Assembly (NCBI RefSeq): GCF_932526225.1
Contig: NC_064040.1
Coordinates: 436,001 to 500,000, forward strand
Direction: 5' to 3'
Source: Nematostella vectensis
Lineage: Eukaryota; Cnidaria; Anthozoa; Actiniaria; Edwardsiidae
Length of the DNA: 64,000 bases
In this document: positions 1-13,084 of the stretch, piece after piece
Layout: each line of letters begins with the position of its first letter
How positions within the stretch are numbered: position 1 is the first letter of the stretch
Program-made: the position numbers and the translations under genes
The notes under the pieces: model-generated
Seen by the model: only the letters and a program-made list of their open reading frames with translations
Databases searched by the model: none
What the model was told of the DNA's origin: nothing

Positions 1-3000
1 CTGAGAGTACATCAAAATGTCCCTATACCTTCTTTTTATGTCATGACACACCAAGAACAGTATAATTAAGTATCGATATTTAAAAAAAAAAATAAAGAAA
101 CAAAAATAGGCTATCAGCGGTAATGTAACCCGGGTCGCTGCGTTAGTAGTCAAGTGTCCGCAACGAAAGACTAACGTGGCATTGCTGAAGGGAATTGTAA
201 TGAAAATTACTTTTAATACTATTGGTATCGTAAACTATCCCAAGAAAAGTCACCATCGGACTGGAGGTTACATTCGGGAAAAGCTTCAGGGTTACATTCG
301 GGAATTTGTTTTACGAGTGTAACCTCCAAAAGGTTACAATCGATAATTTTTTTTCGGAATGTAAATTCCAAAAAGTAACATTAGGAAAAATAAAACAGTA
401 TACTCGGAAAAAAGGTATATCAATCTATCGAGCGCTATGCTCTATGTTAGAATCTACTTAATCAAGTTATCCAAGAAATCTAGTTAGTTCTTGTGTGCAT
501 AAAATATGTGCAGGATCCTGAACAAAGCATGAGCACATCAAAGATGCTGAGAGTACATAAAAATGAACCCTATACCTTCTTTTTATGTCATGACACACCA
601 AGAACAGTATAATTAAGTATCGATATTTAAAAAAAAAATAAAGAAAAAAAATAGGCTATCAGCGGGAATCGAACCCGGGTAGCTGCGTTAGTAGTCAAGT
701 GCCCGCAACGAAAGACTAACGTGGCATTGCTGAAGGGAATTGTAATGAAAATTACTTTTAATACTATTTGTATCATAAACTATACCAAGCAAAGTCACCA
801 TCAGACTGGAGGTTACATTCGGGAAAAGCTTCAGGGTTACATTCGGGACTTTGTTTTACAAGTGTAACCTCCAAAAGGTTACAATCGATAATTTTTTTTC
901 CGAATGTAAATTCCAAAAAGTAACATTAGGAAAAGAAAACAGTATACTCGGTAAAAAAGGTATATCAATCTATCGAGCGCTATGCTCTATGTTAGAATCT
1001 ACTTAATCAAGTTATCCAAGGAATCTAGTTAGTTCTTGTGTGCATAAAATATGTACAGGATCCTGAACAAAGTATGAGCACATCAAAGATGCTGAGAGTA
1101 CATAAAAATGTCCCTATACCTTCTTTTTATGTCATGACACACCAAGAACAGTATAAATAAGTATCGATATTTAAAAAAAAATAAAGAAAAAAAATAGGCT
1201 ATCAGCGGGAACCGAACCCGGGTGGCTGCGGTAGTAGTCAAGTGCCCGCAACGAAAGACTAACGTGGCATTGCTGAAGGGAATTGTAATGAAAATTACTG
1301 TTAATACTATTTGTATCGTAAACTATCCCAAGCAAAGTCACCATCGGACTGGAGGTTACATTCGGGAAAAGCTTCAGGGTTACATTCGGAATTTGTTTTA
1401 CGAGTGTAACCTCCAAAAGGTTACAATCAATATTTTTTTTCCGAATGTAAATTCCAAAAAGTAACATTAGGAAAAATAAAACAGTATACTCGGAAAAAAA
1501 GGTATATCAATCTATCGAGCGCTATGCTCTATGTTAGAATCTACTTAATCAAGTTATCCAAGGAATCTAGTTAGTTCTTGTGTGCATAAAATATGTACAG
1601 GATCCTGAACAAAGCATGAGCACATCAAAGATGCTGAGAGTACATAAAGATGTCCCTATACCTTCTTTTTATGTCATGACACACCAAGAACAGTATAATT
1701 AAGTATCGATATTTAAAAAAACATAATAAAGAAAAAAAAAATAGGCTATCAGTGGGAATCGAACCCGGGTCGCTGCGTTAGTAGTCAAGTGCCCGCAGCG
1801 AAAGACTAACGTGGCATTGCTGAAGGGAATGGTAATGAAAATTACTTTTAATACTATTGGTATCGTAAACTTTCCCAAGCAAAGTCACCATCGGACTGGA
1901 GGTTACATTCGGGAAATGCTTCAGGGTTACATTCGGGAATTTGTTTTACGAGTGTAACCTCCAAAAGGTTACAATCGATAATTTTTTTTTCGAATGTAAA
2001 TTCCAAAAAGTAACATTAGGAAAAATAAAACAGTATACTCGGAAAAAAAGGTATATCAATCTATCGAGCGCTATGCTCTATGTTAGAATCTACTTAATCA
2101 AGTTTTCCAAGGAATCTAGTTAGTTCTTGTGTGCATAAAATATGTACAGGATCCTGAACAAAGCATGAGCACATCAAAGATGCTGAGAGTACATAAAAAT
2201 GTCCCTATACCTTCTTTTTATGTCATGACACACCAAGAACAGTATAATTAAGTATCGATATTTAAAAAAAAATAAAGAAAAAAAAAAGGCTATCAGCGGG
2301 AATCGAACCCGGTTCGCTGGGTTAGTAGTCAAGTGCCCGCAACGAAAGACTAACGTGGCATTACTGAAGGGAATTGTAATGAAAATTACTTTTAATACTA
2401 TTGGTATCGTAAACTATCCCAAGCAAAGTCACCATCGGACTGGAGGTTACATTCGGGAAAAGCTTCAGGGTTACATTCGGGAATTTGTTTTACGAGTGTA
2501 ACCTCCAAAAGGTTACCATCGATAATTTTTTTTCCGAATGTAAATTCCAAAAAGTAACATTAGGAAAAATAAAACAGTATACTCGGAAAAAAAGGTATAT
2601 CAATCTATCGAGCGCTATGCTCTATGTTAGAATCTACTTAATCAAGTTATCCAAGGAATCTAGTTAGTTCTTGTGTGCATAAAATATGTACAGGATCCTG
2701 AACAAAGTATGAGCACATCAAAGATTCTGAGAGTACATAAAAATGTCCCTATACCTTCTTTTTATGTCATGACACACCAAGAACAGTATAATTAAGTATC
2801 GATATTTAAAAAAAAAAAGAAAGAAAAAAAAAATAGGCTATCAGCGGGAATCGAACCCGGGTCGCTGCGGTAGTAGTCAAGTGCCCGCAACGAAAGACTA
2901 ACGTGGCATTGCTGAAGGGAATTGTAATGAAAATTACTTTTAATACTATTGGTATCGTAAACTATCCCAAGCAAAGTCACCATCGGACTTGAGGTTACAT

Positions 3001-3824
3001 TCGGGAAAAGCTTTAGGGTTACATTCGGGAATTTGATTTACGAGTGTAACCTCCAAAAGGTTACAATCGATAATTTTTTTTTTCCGAATGTAAATTCCAA
3101 AAAGTAACATTAGGAAAAATAAAACAGTATACTCGGAAAAAAAGGTATATCAATCTATCGAGCGCTATGCTCTATGTTAGAATCTACTTAATCAAGTTAT
3201 CCAAGGAATCTAGTTAGTTCTTGTGCGCATAAAATATGTACAGGATCCTGAACAAAGCATGAGCACATCAAAGATGCTGAGAGTACATCAAAATGTCCCT
3301 ATACCTTTTTTTATGTCATGACACACCAAGAACAGTATAATTAAGTATCGATATTTTTAAAAAAAAAAAAAGAAAAAAAAAAATAGGCTATCAGCGGGAA
3401 TCGAACCCGGGTCGCTGCGTTAGTAGTCAAGTGCCCGCAACGAAAGACTAACGTGGCATTGCTGAAGGGAATCGTAATGAAAATTACTTTTAATACTATT
3501 GGTATCGTAAACTATCCCAAGCAAAGTCAACATCGGACTGGAGGTTACATTCGGGAAAAGCTTCAGGGTTACATTCGGGAATTTGTTTTACGAGTGTAAC
3601 CTCCAAAAGGTTACAATCAATATTTTTTTTTCCGAATGTAAATTCCAAAAAGTAACATTAGGAAAAATAAAACAGTAAACTCGGAAAAAAAGGTATATCA
3701 ATCTATCGAGCGCTATGCTCTATGTTAGAATCTACTTAATCAAGTTATCCAAGGAATCTAGTTAGTTCTTGTGCGCATAAAATATGTACAGGATCCTGAA
3801 CAAAGCATGAGCACATCAAAGATG
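1..3824. repeat. Block A, copy 1 (units M1-M7)
   Basis: Unit starts are 1, 547, 1092, 1634, 2183, 2727 and 3277. Private markers give the order: M1 AATGTAACCC and TTTCGGAATG; M2 AAAATGAACCCTATAC and GGGACTTTG; M3 GGGAACCGAACCC and ACTGTTAATAC; M4 CAGTGGGAATC and AACTTTCCC; M5 CGGTTCGCTGGG and GGTTACCATCG; M6 GACTTGAGG with TTTGATTTACG; M7 CAGTAAACTCGG. The next block repeats the order. No gene lies in this stretch. Confidence 0.9.
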
Positions 3825-6800
3825 CTGAGAGTACATAAAAATGTCCCTATACCTTCTTTTTATGTCATGACACACCAAGAACAGTATAATTAAGTATCGA
3901 TATTTAAAAAAAAAAATAAAGAAAAAAAAATAAAGAAACAAAAATAGGCTATCAGCGGGAATGTAACCCGGGTCGCTGCGTTAGTAGTCAAGTGTCCGCA
4001 ACGAAAGACTAACGTGGCATTGCTGAAGGGAATTGTAATGAAAATTACTTTTAATACTATTGGTATCGTAAACTATCCCAAGAAAAGTCACCATCGGACT
4101 GGAGGTTACATTCGGGAAAAGCTTCAGGGTTACATTCGGGAATTTGTTTTACGAGTGTAACCTCCAAAAGGTTACAATCGATAATTTTTTTTCGGAATGT
4201 AAATTCCAAAAAGTAACATTAGGAAAAATAAAACAGTATACTCGGAAAAAAGGTATATCAATCTATCGAGCGCTATGCTCTATGTTAGAATCTACTTAAT
4301 CAAGTTATCCAAGAAATCTAGTTAGTTCTTGTGTGCATAAAATATGTGCAGGATCCTGAACAAAGCATGAGCACATCAAAGATGCTGAGAGTACATAAAA
4401 ATGAACCCTATACCTTCTTTTTATGTCATGACACACCAAGAACAGTATAATTAAGTATCGATATTTAAAAAAAAAATAAAGAAAAAAAATAGGCTATCAG
4501 CGGGAATCGAACCCGGGTAGCTGCGTTAGTAGTCAAGTGCCCGCAACGAAAGACTAACGTGGCATTGCTGAAGGGAATTGTAATGAAAATTACTTTTAAT
4601 ACTATTTGTATCATAAACTATACCAAGCAAAGTCACCATCAGACTGGAGGTTACATTCGGGAAAAGCTTCAGGGTTACATTCGGGACTTTGTTTTACAAG
4701 TGTAACCTCCAAAAGGTTACAATCGATAATTTTTTTTCCGAATGTAAATTCCAAAAAGTAACATTAGGAAAAGAAAACAGTATACTCGGTAAAAAAGGTA
4801 TATCAATCTATCGAGCGCTATGCTCTATGTTAGAATCTACTTAATCAAGTTATCCAAGGAATCTAGTTAGTTCTTGTGTGCATAAAATATGTACAGGATC
4901 CTGAACAAAGTATGAGCACATCAAAGATGCTGAGAGTACATAAAAATGTCCCTATACCTTCTTTTTATGTCATGACACACCAAGAACAGTATAAATAAGT
5001 ATCGATATTTAAAAAAAAATAAAGAAAAAAAATAGGCTATCAGCGGGAACCGAACCCGGGTGGCTGCGGTAGTAGTCAAGTGCCCGCAACGAAAGACTAA
5101 CGTGGCATTGCTGAAGGGAATTGTAATGAAAATTACTGTTAATACTATTTGTATCGTAAACTATCCCAAGCAAAGTCACCATCGGACTGGAGGTTACATT
5201 CGGGAAAAGCTTCAGGGTTACATTCGGAATTTGTTTTACGAGTGTAACCTCCAAAAGGTTACAATCAATATTTTTTTTCCGAATGTAAATTCCAAAAAGT
5301 AACATTAGGAAAAATAAAACAGTATACTCGGAAAAAAAGGTATATCAATCTATCGAGCGCTATGCTCTATGTTAGAATCTACTTAATCAAGTTATCCAAG
5401 GAATCTAGTTAGTTCTTGTGTGCATAAAATATGTACAGGATCCTGAACAAAGCATGAGCACATCAAAGATGCTGAGAGTACATAAAGATGTCCCTATACC
5501 TTCTTTTTATGTCATGACACACCAAGAACAGTATAATTGAGTATCGATATTTAAAAAAACATAATAAAGAAAAAAAAAATAGGCTATCAGTGGGAATCGA
5601 ACCCGGGTCGCTGCGTTAGTAGTCAAGTGCCCGCAGCGAAAGACTAACGTGGCATTGCTGAAGGGAATTGTAATGAAAATTACTTTTAATACTATTGGTA
5701 TCGTAAACTTTCCCAAGCAAAGTCACCATCGGACTGGAGGTTACATTCGGGAAATGCTTCAGGGTTACATTCGGGAATTTGTTTTACGAGTGTAACCTCC
5801 AAAAGGTTACAATCGATAATTTTTTTTTCGAATGTAAATTCCAAAAAGTAACATTAGGAAAAATAAAACAGTATACTCGGAAAAAAAGGTATATCAATCT
5901 ATCGAGCGCTATGCTCTATGTTAGAATCTACTTAATCAAGTTTTCCAAGGAATCTAGTTAGTTCTTGTGTGCATAAAATATGTACAGGATCCTGAACAAA
6001 GCATGAGCACATCAAAGATGCTGAGAGTACATAAAAATGTCCCTATACCTTCTTTTTATGTCATGACACACCAAGAACAGTATAATTAAGTATCGATATT
6101 TAAAAAAAAATAAAGAAAAAAAAAAGGCTATCAGCGGGAATCGAACCCGGTTCGCTGGGTTAGTAGTCAAGTGCCCGCAACGAAAGACTAACGTGGCATT
6201 ACTGAAGGGAATTGTAATGAAAATTACTTTTAATACTATTGGTATCGTAAACTATCCCAAGCAAAGTCACCATCGGACTGGAGGTTACATTCGGGAAAAG
6301 CTTCAGGGTTACATTCGGGAATTTGTTTTACGAGTGTAACCTCCAAAAGGTTACCATCGATAATTTTTTTTCCGAATGTAAATTCCAAAAAGTAACATTA
6401 GGAAAAATAAAACAGTATACTCGGAAAAAAAGGTATATCAATCTATCGAGCGCTATGCTCTATGTTAGAATCTACTTAATCAAGTTATCCAAGGAATCTA
6501 GTTAGTTCTTGTGTGCATAAAATATGTACAGGATCCTGAACAAAGTATGAGCACATCAAAGATTCTGAGAGTACATAAAAATGTCCCTATACCTTCTTTT
6601 TATGTCATGACACACCAAGAACAGTATAATTAAGTATCGATATTTAAAAAAAAAAAAGAAAGAAAAAAAAATAGGCTATCAGCGGGAATCGAACCCGGGT
6701 CGCTGCGGTAGTAGTCAAGTGCCCGCAACGAAAGACTAACGTGGCATTGCTGAAGGGAATTGTAATGAAAATTACTTTTAATACTATTGGTATCGTAAAC

Positions 6801-7675
6801 TATCCCAAGCAAAGTCACCATCGGACTTGAGGTTACATTCGGGAAAAGCTTTAGGGTTACATTCGGGAATTTGATTTACGAGTGTAACCTCCAAAAGGTT
6901 ACAATCGATAATTTTTTTTTTCCGAATGTAAATTCCAAAAAGTAACATTAGGAAAAATAAAACAGTATACTCGGAAAAAAAGGTATATCAATCTATCGAG
7001 CGCTATGCTCTATGTTAGAATCTACTTAATCAAGTTATCCAAGGAATCTAGTTAGTTCTTGTGCGCATAAAATATGTACAGGATCCTGAACAAAGCATGA
7101 GCACATCAAAGATGCTGAGAGTACATAAAAATGTCCCTATACCTTCTTTTTATGTCATGACACACCAAGAACAGTATAATTAAGTATCGATATTTAAAAA
7201 AAAAAATAAAGAAAAAAAAATAAAGAAAAAAAAAATAGGCTATCAGCGGGAATCAAACCCGGGTCGCTGCGTTAGTAGTCAAGTGCCCGCAACGAAAGAC
7301 TAACGTGGCATTGCTGAAGGGAATTGTAATGAAAATTAATTTTAATACTATTGGTATCGTAAACTATCCCAAGCAAAGTCACCATCGGACTAGAGGTTAC
7401 ATTCGGGAAAAGCTTCAGGGTTACATTCGGGAATTTGTTTTACGAGTGTAACCTCCAAAAGGTTACAATCGATAATTTTTTTTCCGAATGTAAATTCAAA
7501 AAAGTAACATTAGGAAAAATAAAACAGTATACTCGAAATAAAGGTATATCAATCTATCGAGCGCTATGCTCTATGTTAGAATCTACTTAATCAAGTTAAC
7601 CAAGGAATCTAGTTAGTTCTTGTGTGCATAAAATATGTACGGGATCCTGAACAAAGCAAGAGCACATCAAAGATG
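3825..7675. repeat. Block A, copy 2 (units M8-M14)
   Basis: Unit starts are 3825, 4385, 4930, 5472, 6021, 6565 and 7115. M8-M13 match M1-M6 almost base for base at an offset of about 3,838 bp. I noticed single differences such as GGAATGGTAATG against GGAATTGTAATG, and TAATTAAG against TAATTGAG, in M4/M11. M8 is a mosaic: its left part with the doubled AATAAAG tract matches M14, and its right part matches M1, so the junction lies in the A-rich tract near 3905-3945. The M7 type is missing between M13 and M14. Confidence 0.88.
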
Positions 7676-8400
7676 CTGAGAGTACATAAAAATGTCCCTA
7701 TACCTTCTTTTTATGTCATGACACAACAAAAACAGTATAATTAAGTATCGATATTTAAAAAAAATTAAGAAAAAAAAATAGGCTATCAGCGGGAATCGAA
7801 CCCGGGTCGCTGCGTTAGTAGTCAAGTGCCCGCAACGAAAGACTAACGTGGCATTGCTGAAGGGAATTGTAATGAAAATTACTTTTAATACTATTGGTAT
7901 CGTAAACTATCCCAAGCAAAGTCACCATCGGCCTGGAGGTTACATTCGGGAAAAGCTTCAGGGTTACATTCGGGAATCGAACCCGGGTCGCTGCGTTAGT
8001 AGTCAAGTGCCCGCAACGAAAGACTAACGTGGCATTGCTGAAGGGAATTGTAATGAAAATTACTTTTAATACTATTGGTATCGTAAACTATCCCAAGCAA
8101 AGTCACCATCGGACTGGAGGTTACATTCGGGAAAAGCTTCAGGGTTGCATTCGGGAATTTGATTTACGAGTGTAACCTCCAAAAGGTTACAATCGATAAT
8201 TTTTTTTCCGAATGTAAATTCCAAAAAGTAACATTAGGAAAAATAAAACAGTATACTCGGAAAAAAAGGTATATCAATCTATCGAGCGCTTTGCTCTATG
8301 TTAGAATCTACTTAATCAAGTTATCCAAGGAATCTAGTTAGTTCTTGTGTGCATAAAATATGTACAGGATCCTGAACAAAGCATGAGCACATCAAAGATG
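7676..8400. repeat. Hybrid 1.33-unit (M15, 725 bp)
   Basis: The unit runs normally to the second TTACATTCGGGAAT, then continues at 7972 with the sequence that follows the earlier CGGGAAT at 7790. This repeats 181 bp, including the tRNA-like element. The switch is at the 7-bp identity CGGGAAT. The unit therefore holds two tRNA-like elements and only one T-run flank. Confidence 0.93.
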
Positions 8401-10581
8401 CTGAGAGTACATAAAAATGTCCCTATACCTTCTTTTTATGTCATGACACACCAAGAACAGTATAATTAAGTATCGATATTTAAAAAAAAAATAAAGAAAA
8501 AAAAATAGGCTATCAGCGGGAATGCAACCCGGGTCGCTGCGTTAGTAGTCAAGTGTCCGCAACGAAAGACTAACGTGGCATTGCTGAAGGGAATTGTAAT
8601 GAAAATTACTTTTAATACTATTGGTATCGTAAACTATCCCAAGCAAAGTCACAATCGGACTGGAGGTTACATTCGGGAAAAGCTTCAGGGTTACATTCGG
8701 GAATTTGTTTTACGAGTGTAACCTCCAAAAGGTTACAATCGATAATTTTTTTTCGGAATGTAAATTCCAAAAAGTAACATTAGGAAAAATAAAACAGTAT
8801 TCTCGGAAAAAAGGTATATCAATCTATCGAGCGCTATGCTCTATGTTAGAATCTACTTAATCAAGTTATCCAAGAAATCTAGTTAAATCTTGTGTGCATA
8901 AAATATGTGCAGGATCCTGAACAAAGCATGAGCACATCAAAGATGCTGAGAGTACATAAAAATGTCCCTATACCTTCTTTTTATGTCATGACACACCAAG
9001 AACAGTATAATTAAGTATCGATATTTAAAAAAAAAAATAAAGAAAAAAAATAGGCTATCAGCGGGAATCGAACCCGGGTCGTTGCGTTAGTAGTCAAATG
9101 CCCGCAACGAAAGACTAACGTGGCATTGCTGAAGGGAATTGTAATGAAAATTACTTTTAATACTATTGGTATCGTAAACTATCCCAAGCAAAGTCACCAT
9201 CGGACTGGAGGTTACATTCGGGAAACGCTTCAGGGTTACATTCGGGACTTTGTTTTACAAGTGTAACCTCCAAAAGGTTACAATCGATAATTTTTTTTCC
9301 GAATGTAAATTCCAAAAAGTAACATTAGGAAAATAAATCAGTATACTCGGTAAAAAAGGTATATCAATCTATCGAGCGCTATGCTCTATGTTAGAATCTA
9401 CTTAATCAAGTTATCCAAGGAATCTAGTTAGTTCTTGTGTGCATAAAATATGTACAGGATCCTGAACAAAGCATGAGCACATCAAAGATGCTGAGAGTAC
9501 ATAAAAAAGGCCCTATACCTTCTTTTTATGTCATGACACACCAAGAACAGTATAATTAAGTATCGATATTTAAAAAAAGAAATAAAAAAAAAATAGGCTA
9601 TCAGCGGGAATCGAACCCGGGTCGCTGCGGTAGTAGTCAAGTGCCCGCTCGAAAGACTAACGTGGCATTGCTGAAGTGAATTGTAATGAAAATTACTTTT
9701 AATACTATTGGTATCGTAAACTATCCAAAGCAAAGTCACCATCGGACTTGAGGTTACATTCGGGAAAAGCTTCAGGGTTACATTCGGGAATTTGTTTTAC
9801 GAGTGTAACCTCCAAAAGGTTACCATCGATAATTTTTTTTCCGAATGTAAATTCCAAAAAGTAACATTAGGAAAAATAAAACAGTATACTCGGAAAAAAA
9901 GGTATATCAATCTATCGAGCGCTATGCTCTATGTTAGAATCTACTTAATCAAGTTATACCAGGAATCTAGTTAGTTCTTGTGTGCATAAAATATGTACAG
10001 GATCCTGAACAAAGCATGAGCACATCAAAGATTCTGAGAGTACATAAAAATGTCCCTATACCTTCTTTTTATGTCATGACACACCAAGAACAGTATAATT
10101 AAGTATCGATATTTAAAAAAAAATAATAAAGAAAAAAAAATAGGCTATCAGCGGGAATCGAACCCGGGTCGCTGCGTTAGTAGTCAAGTGCCCGCAACGA
10201 AAGACTAACGTGGCATTGCTGAAGGGAATTGTAATGAAAATTACTTTCAATACTATTTGTATCGTAAACTATCCCAAGCAAAGTCACCATCGGACTGGAG
10301 GTTACATTCGGGAAAAGCTTCAGGGTTACACTCGGGAATTTGTTTTACGAGTGTAACCTCCAAAAGGTTACAATCAATAAATTTTTTTCCGAATGTAAAT
10401 TCCAAAAAGTAACATTAGGAAAAATAAAACAGTATACTCGGAAAAAAAGGTATATCAATCTATCGAGCGCTATGCTCTAGGTTAGAATCTACTTAATCAA
10501 GTTATCCAAGGAATCTAGTTAGTTCTTGTGTGCATAAAATATGTACAGGATCCTGAACAAAGCATGAGCACATCAAAGATT
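8401..10581. repeat. Units M16-M19, no clear block
   Basis: Unit starts are 8401, 8946, 9491 and 10034. M16 resembles M1 (AATGCAACCC, TTTCGGAATG). M17 resembles M2 (GGGACTTTG, CGGTAAAAAAGG). M18 has a small deletion giving CCCGCTCGAAAG, shared with M28. M19 has CAATCAATAAATTT. No gene is present. Confidence 0.85.
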
Positions 10582-12223
10582 CTGAGAGTACATAAAAATG
10601 TCCCTATACCTTCTTTTTATGTCATGACACACCAAGAACAGTATAATTAAGTATCGATATTAAAAAAAAATAAAGAAAAAAAAATAGGCTATCAGCGGGA
10701 ATCGAACCCGGGTCGCTGCGGTAGTAGTCAAGTGCCCGCAACGAAAGACTAACGTGGCATTGATGAAGGGAATTGTAATGAAAATTAATTTTAATACTAT
10801 TGGTATCGTAAACTATCCCAAGCAAAGTCACCATCGGACTGGAGGTTACATTCGGGAAAAGCTTAAGGGTTACATTCGGGAATTTGTTTTACGAGTGTAA
10901 CCTCCAAAAGGTTACAATCGATAATTTTTTTTCCGAATGTAAATTCAAAAAAGTAACATTAGGAAAAATAAAACAGTATACTCGAAAAAAAGGTATATCA
11001 ATCTATCGAGCGCTATGCTCTATGTTAGAATGTACTTAATCAAGTTAACCAAGGAATCTAGTTAGTTCTTGTGTGCATAAAATATGTACAGGATCCTGAA
11101 CAAAGCAAGAGCACATCAAAGATGCTGAGAGTACATAAAAATGTCCCTATACCTCCTTTTTATGTCATGACACAACAAGAACAGTATAATTAAGTATCGA
11201 TATTTAAAAAAAAAAAAAGAAAGAAAAAAAAAATAGGCTATCAGCGGGAATCGAACCCGGGTCGCTGCGTTAGTAGTCAAGTGCCCGCAACGAAAGACTA
11301 ACGTGGCATTGCTGAAGGGAATTGTAATGAAAATTACTTTTAATACTATTGGTATCGTAAACTATCCCAAGCAAAGTCACCATCGGACTGGAGGTTACAT
11401 TCGGGAAAAGCTTTAGGGTTACATTCGGGAATTTGTTTTACGAGTGTAACCTCCAAAAGGTTACAATTGATAATTTTTTTTCCGAATGTAAATACCAAAA
11501 AGTAACATTAGGAAAAATAAAACAGTATACTCGGAAAAAAAGGTATATCAATCTATCGAGCGCTATGCTCTATGTTAGAATCTACTTAATCAAGTTATCC
11601 AAGGAATCTAGTTAGTTCTTGTGTGCATAAAATATGTACAGGATCCTGAACAAAGCATGAGCACATCAAAGATGCTGAGAGTACATAAAAATGTCCCTAT
11701 ACCTTCTTTTTATGTCATGACACACCAAGAACAGTATAATTAAGTATCGATATTTAAAAAAAAAATAATAAAGAAAAAAAAATAGGCTATCAGCGGGAAT
11801 CGAACCCGGGTCGCTGCGTTAGTAGTCAAGTGCCCGCAACGAAAGACTAACGTGGCATTACTGAAGGGAATTGTAATGAAAATTACTTTTAATACTATTG
11901 GTATCGTAAACTATCCCAAGCAAAGTCACCATCGGACTGGAGGTTACATTCGGGAAAAGCTTCAGGGTTACACTCGGGAATTTGTTTTACGAGTGTAACC
12001 TCCAAAAGGTTACAATCAATAATTTTTTTTCCGAATGTAAATTCCAAAAAGTAACATTAGGAATAATAAAACAGTATACTCGGAAAAAAAGGTATAACAA
12101 TCTATCGAGCGCTATGCTCTATGTTAGAATCTACTTAATCAAGTTATCCAAGGAATCTAGTTAGTTCTTGTGTGCATAAAATATGTACAGGATCCTGAAC
12201 AAAGCATGAGCACATCAAAGATT

Positions 12224-12952
12224 CTGAGAGTACATAAAAATGTCCCTATACCTTCTTTTTATGTCATGACACACCAAGAACAGTATAAATAAGTATCGAT
12301 ATTAAAAAAAAAAAATAAAGAAAAAAAAATAGGCTATCAGCGGGAATCGAACCCGGGTAGCTGCGTTAGTAGTCAAGTGCCCGCAACGAAAGACTAACGT
12401 GGCATTGCTGAAGGGAATTGTAATGAAAATTACTTTTAATACTATTGGTATCGTAAACTATCCCAAGCAAAGTCACCATCGGACTGGAGGTTACATTCGG
12501 GAAAAGCTTCAGGGTTACATTCGGGAATCGAACTTGGGTCGCTGCGTTAGTAGTCAAGTGCCCGCAACGAAAGACTAACGTGGCATTGCTGAAGGGAATT
12601 GTAATGAAAATTAATTTTAATACTATTGGTATTGTAAACTATCCCAAGCAAAGTCACCATCGGACTGGATGTTACATTCGGGAAAAGCTTCAGGGTTACA
12701 TTCCAGAATTTGTTTTACGAGTGTAACCTCCAAAAGGTTACAATCAATATTTTTTTTTTCCGAATGTAAATTCCAAAAAGTAACATTAGGAAAAATAAAA
12801 CAGTATACTCGGAAAAAAAGGTATATCAATCTATCGAGCGCTATGCTCTATGTTAGAATCTACTTAATCAAGTTATACAAGGAATCTAGTTAGTTCTTGT
12901 GTGCATAAAATATGTACAGGATCCTGAACAAAGCATGACCACATCAAAGATG
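12224..12952. repeat. Hybrid 1.33-unit (M23, 729 bp)
   Basis: Same 181-bp internal duplication as M15, with GGGAAT at 12342 and again at 12523. The second tRNA-like copy has AACTTGGGTC, which damages its T-stem. Confidence 0.93.
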
Positions 12953-13033
12953 CTGAGAGTACATAAAAATGTCCCTATACCTTCTTTTTATGTCATGACA
13001 CACCAAGAACAGTATAATTACGTATCGATATTT

Positions 13034-13084
13034 AAAAAAAAATAAAGAAAAAAAAATAAAGAAAAAAAAATAAAGAAAAAAAAA
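13034..13084. repeat. Expanded AATAAAG A-rich microrepeat (M24)
   Basis: Three AATAAAG blocks separated by A-runs, where most units have one. The unit is 572 bp. Confidence 0.9.
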
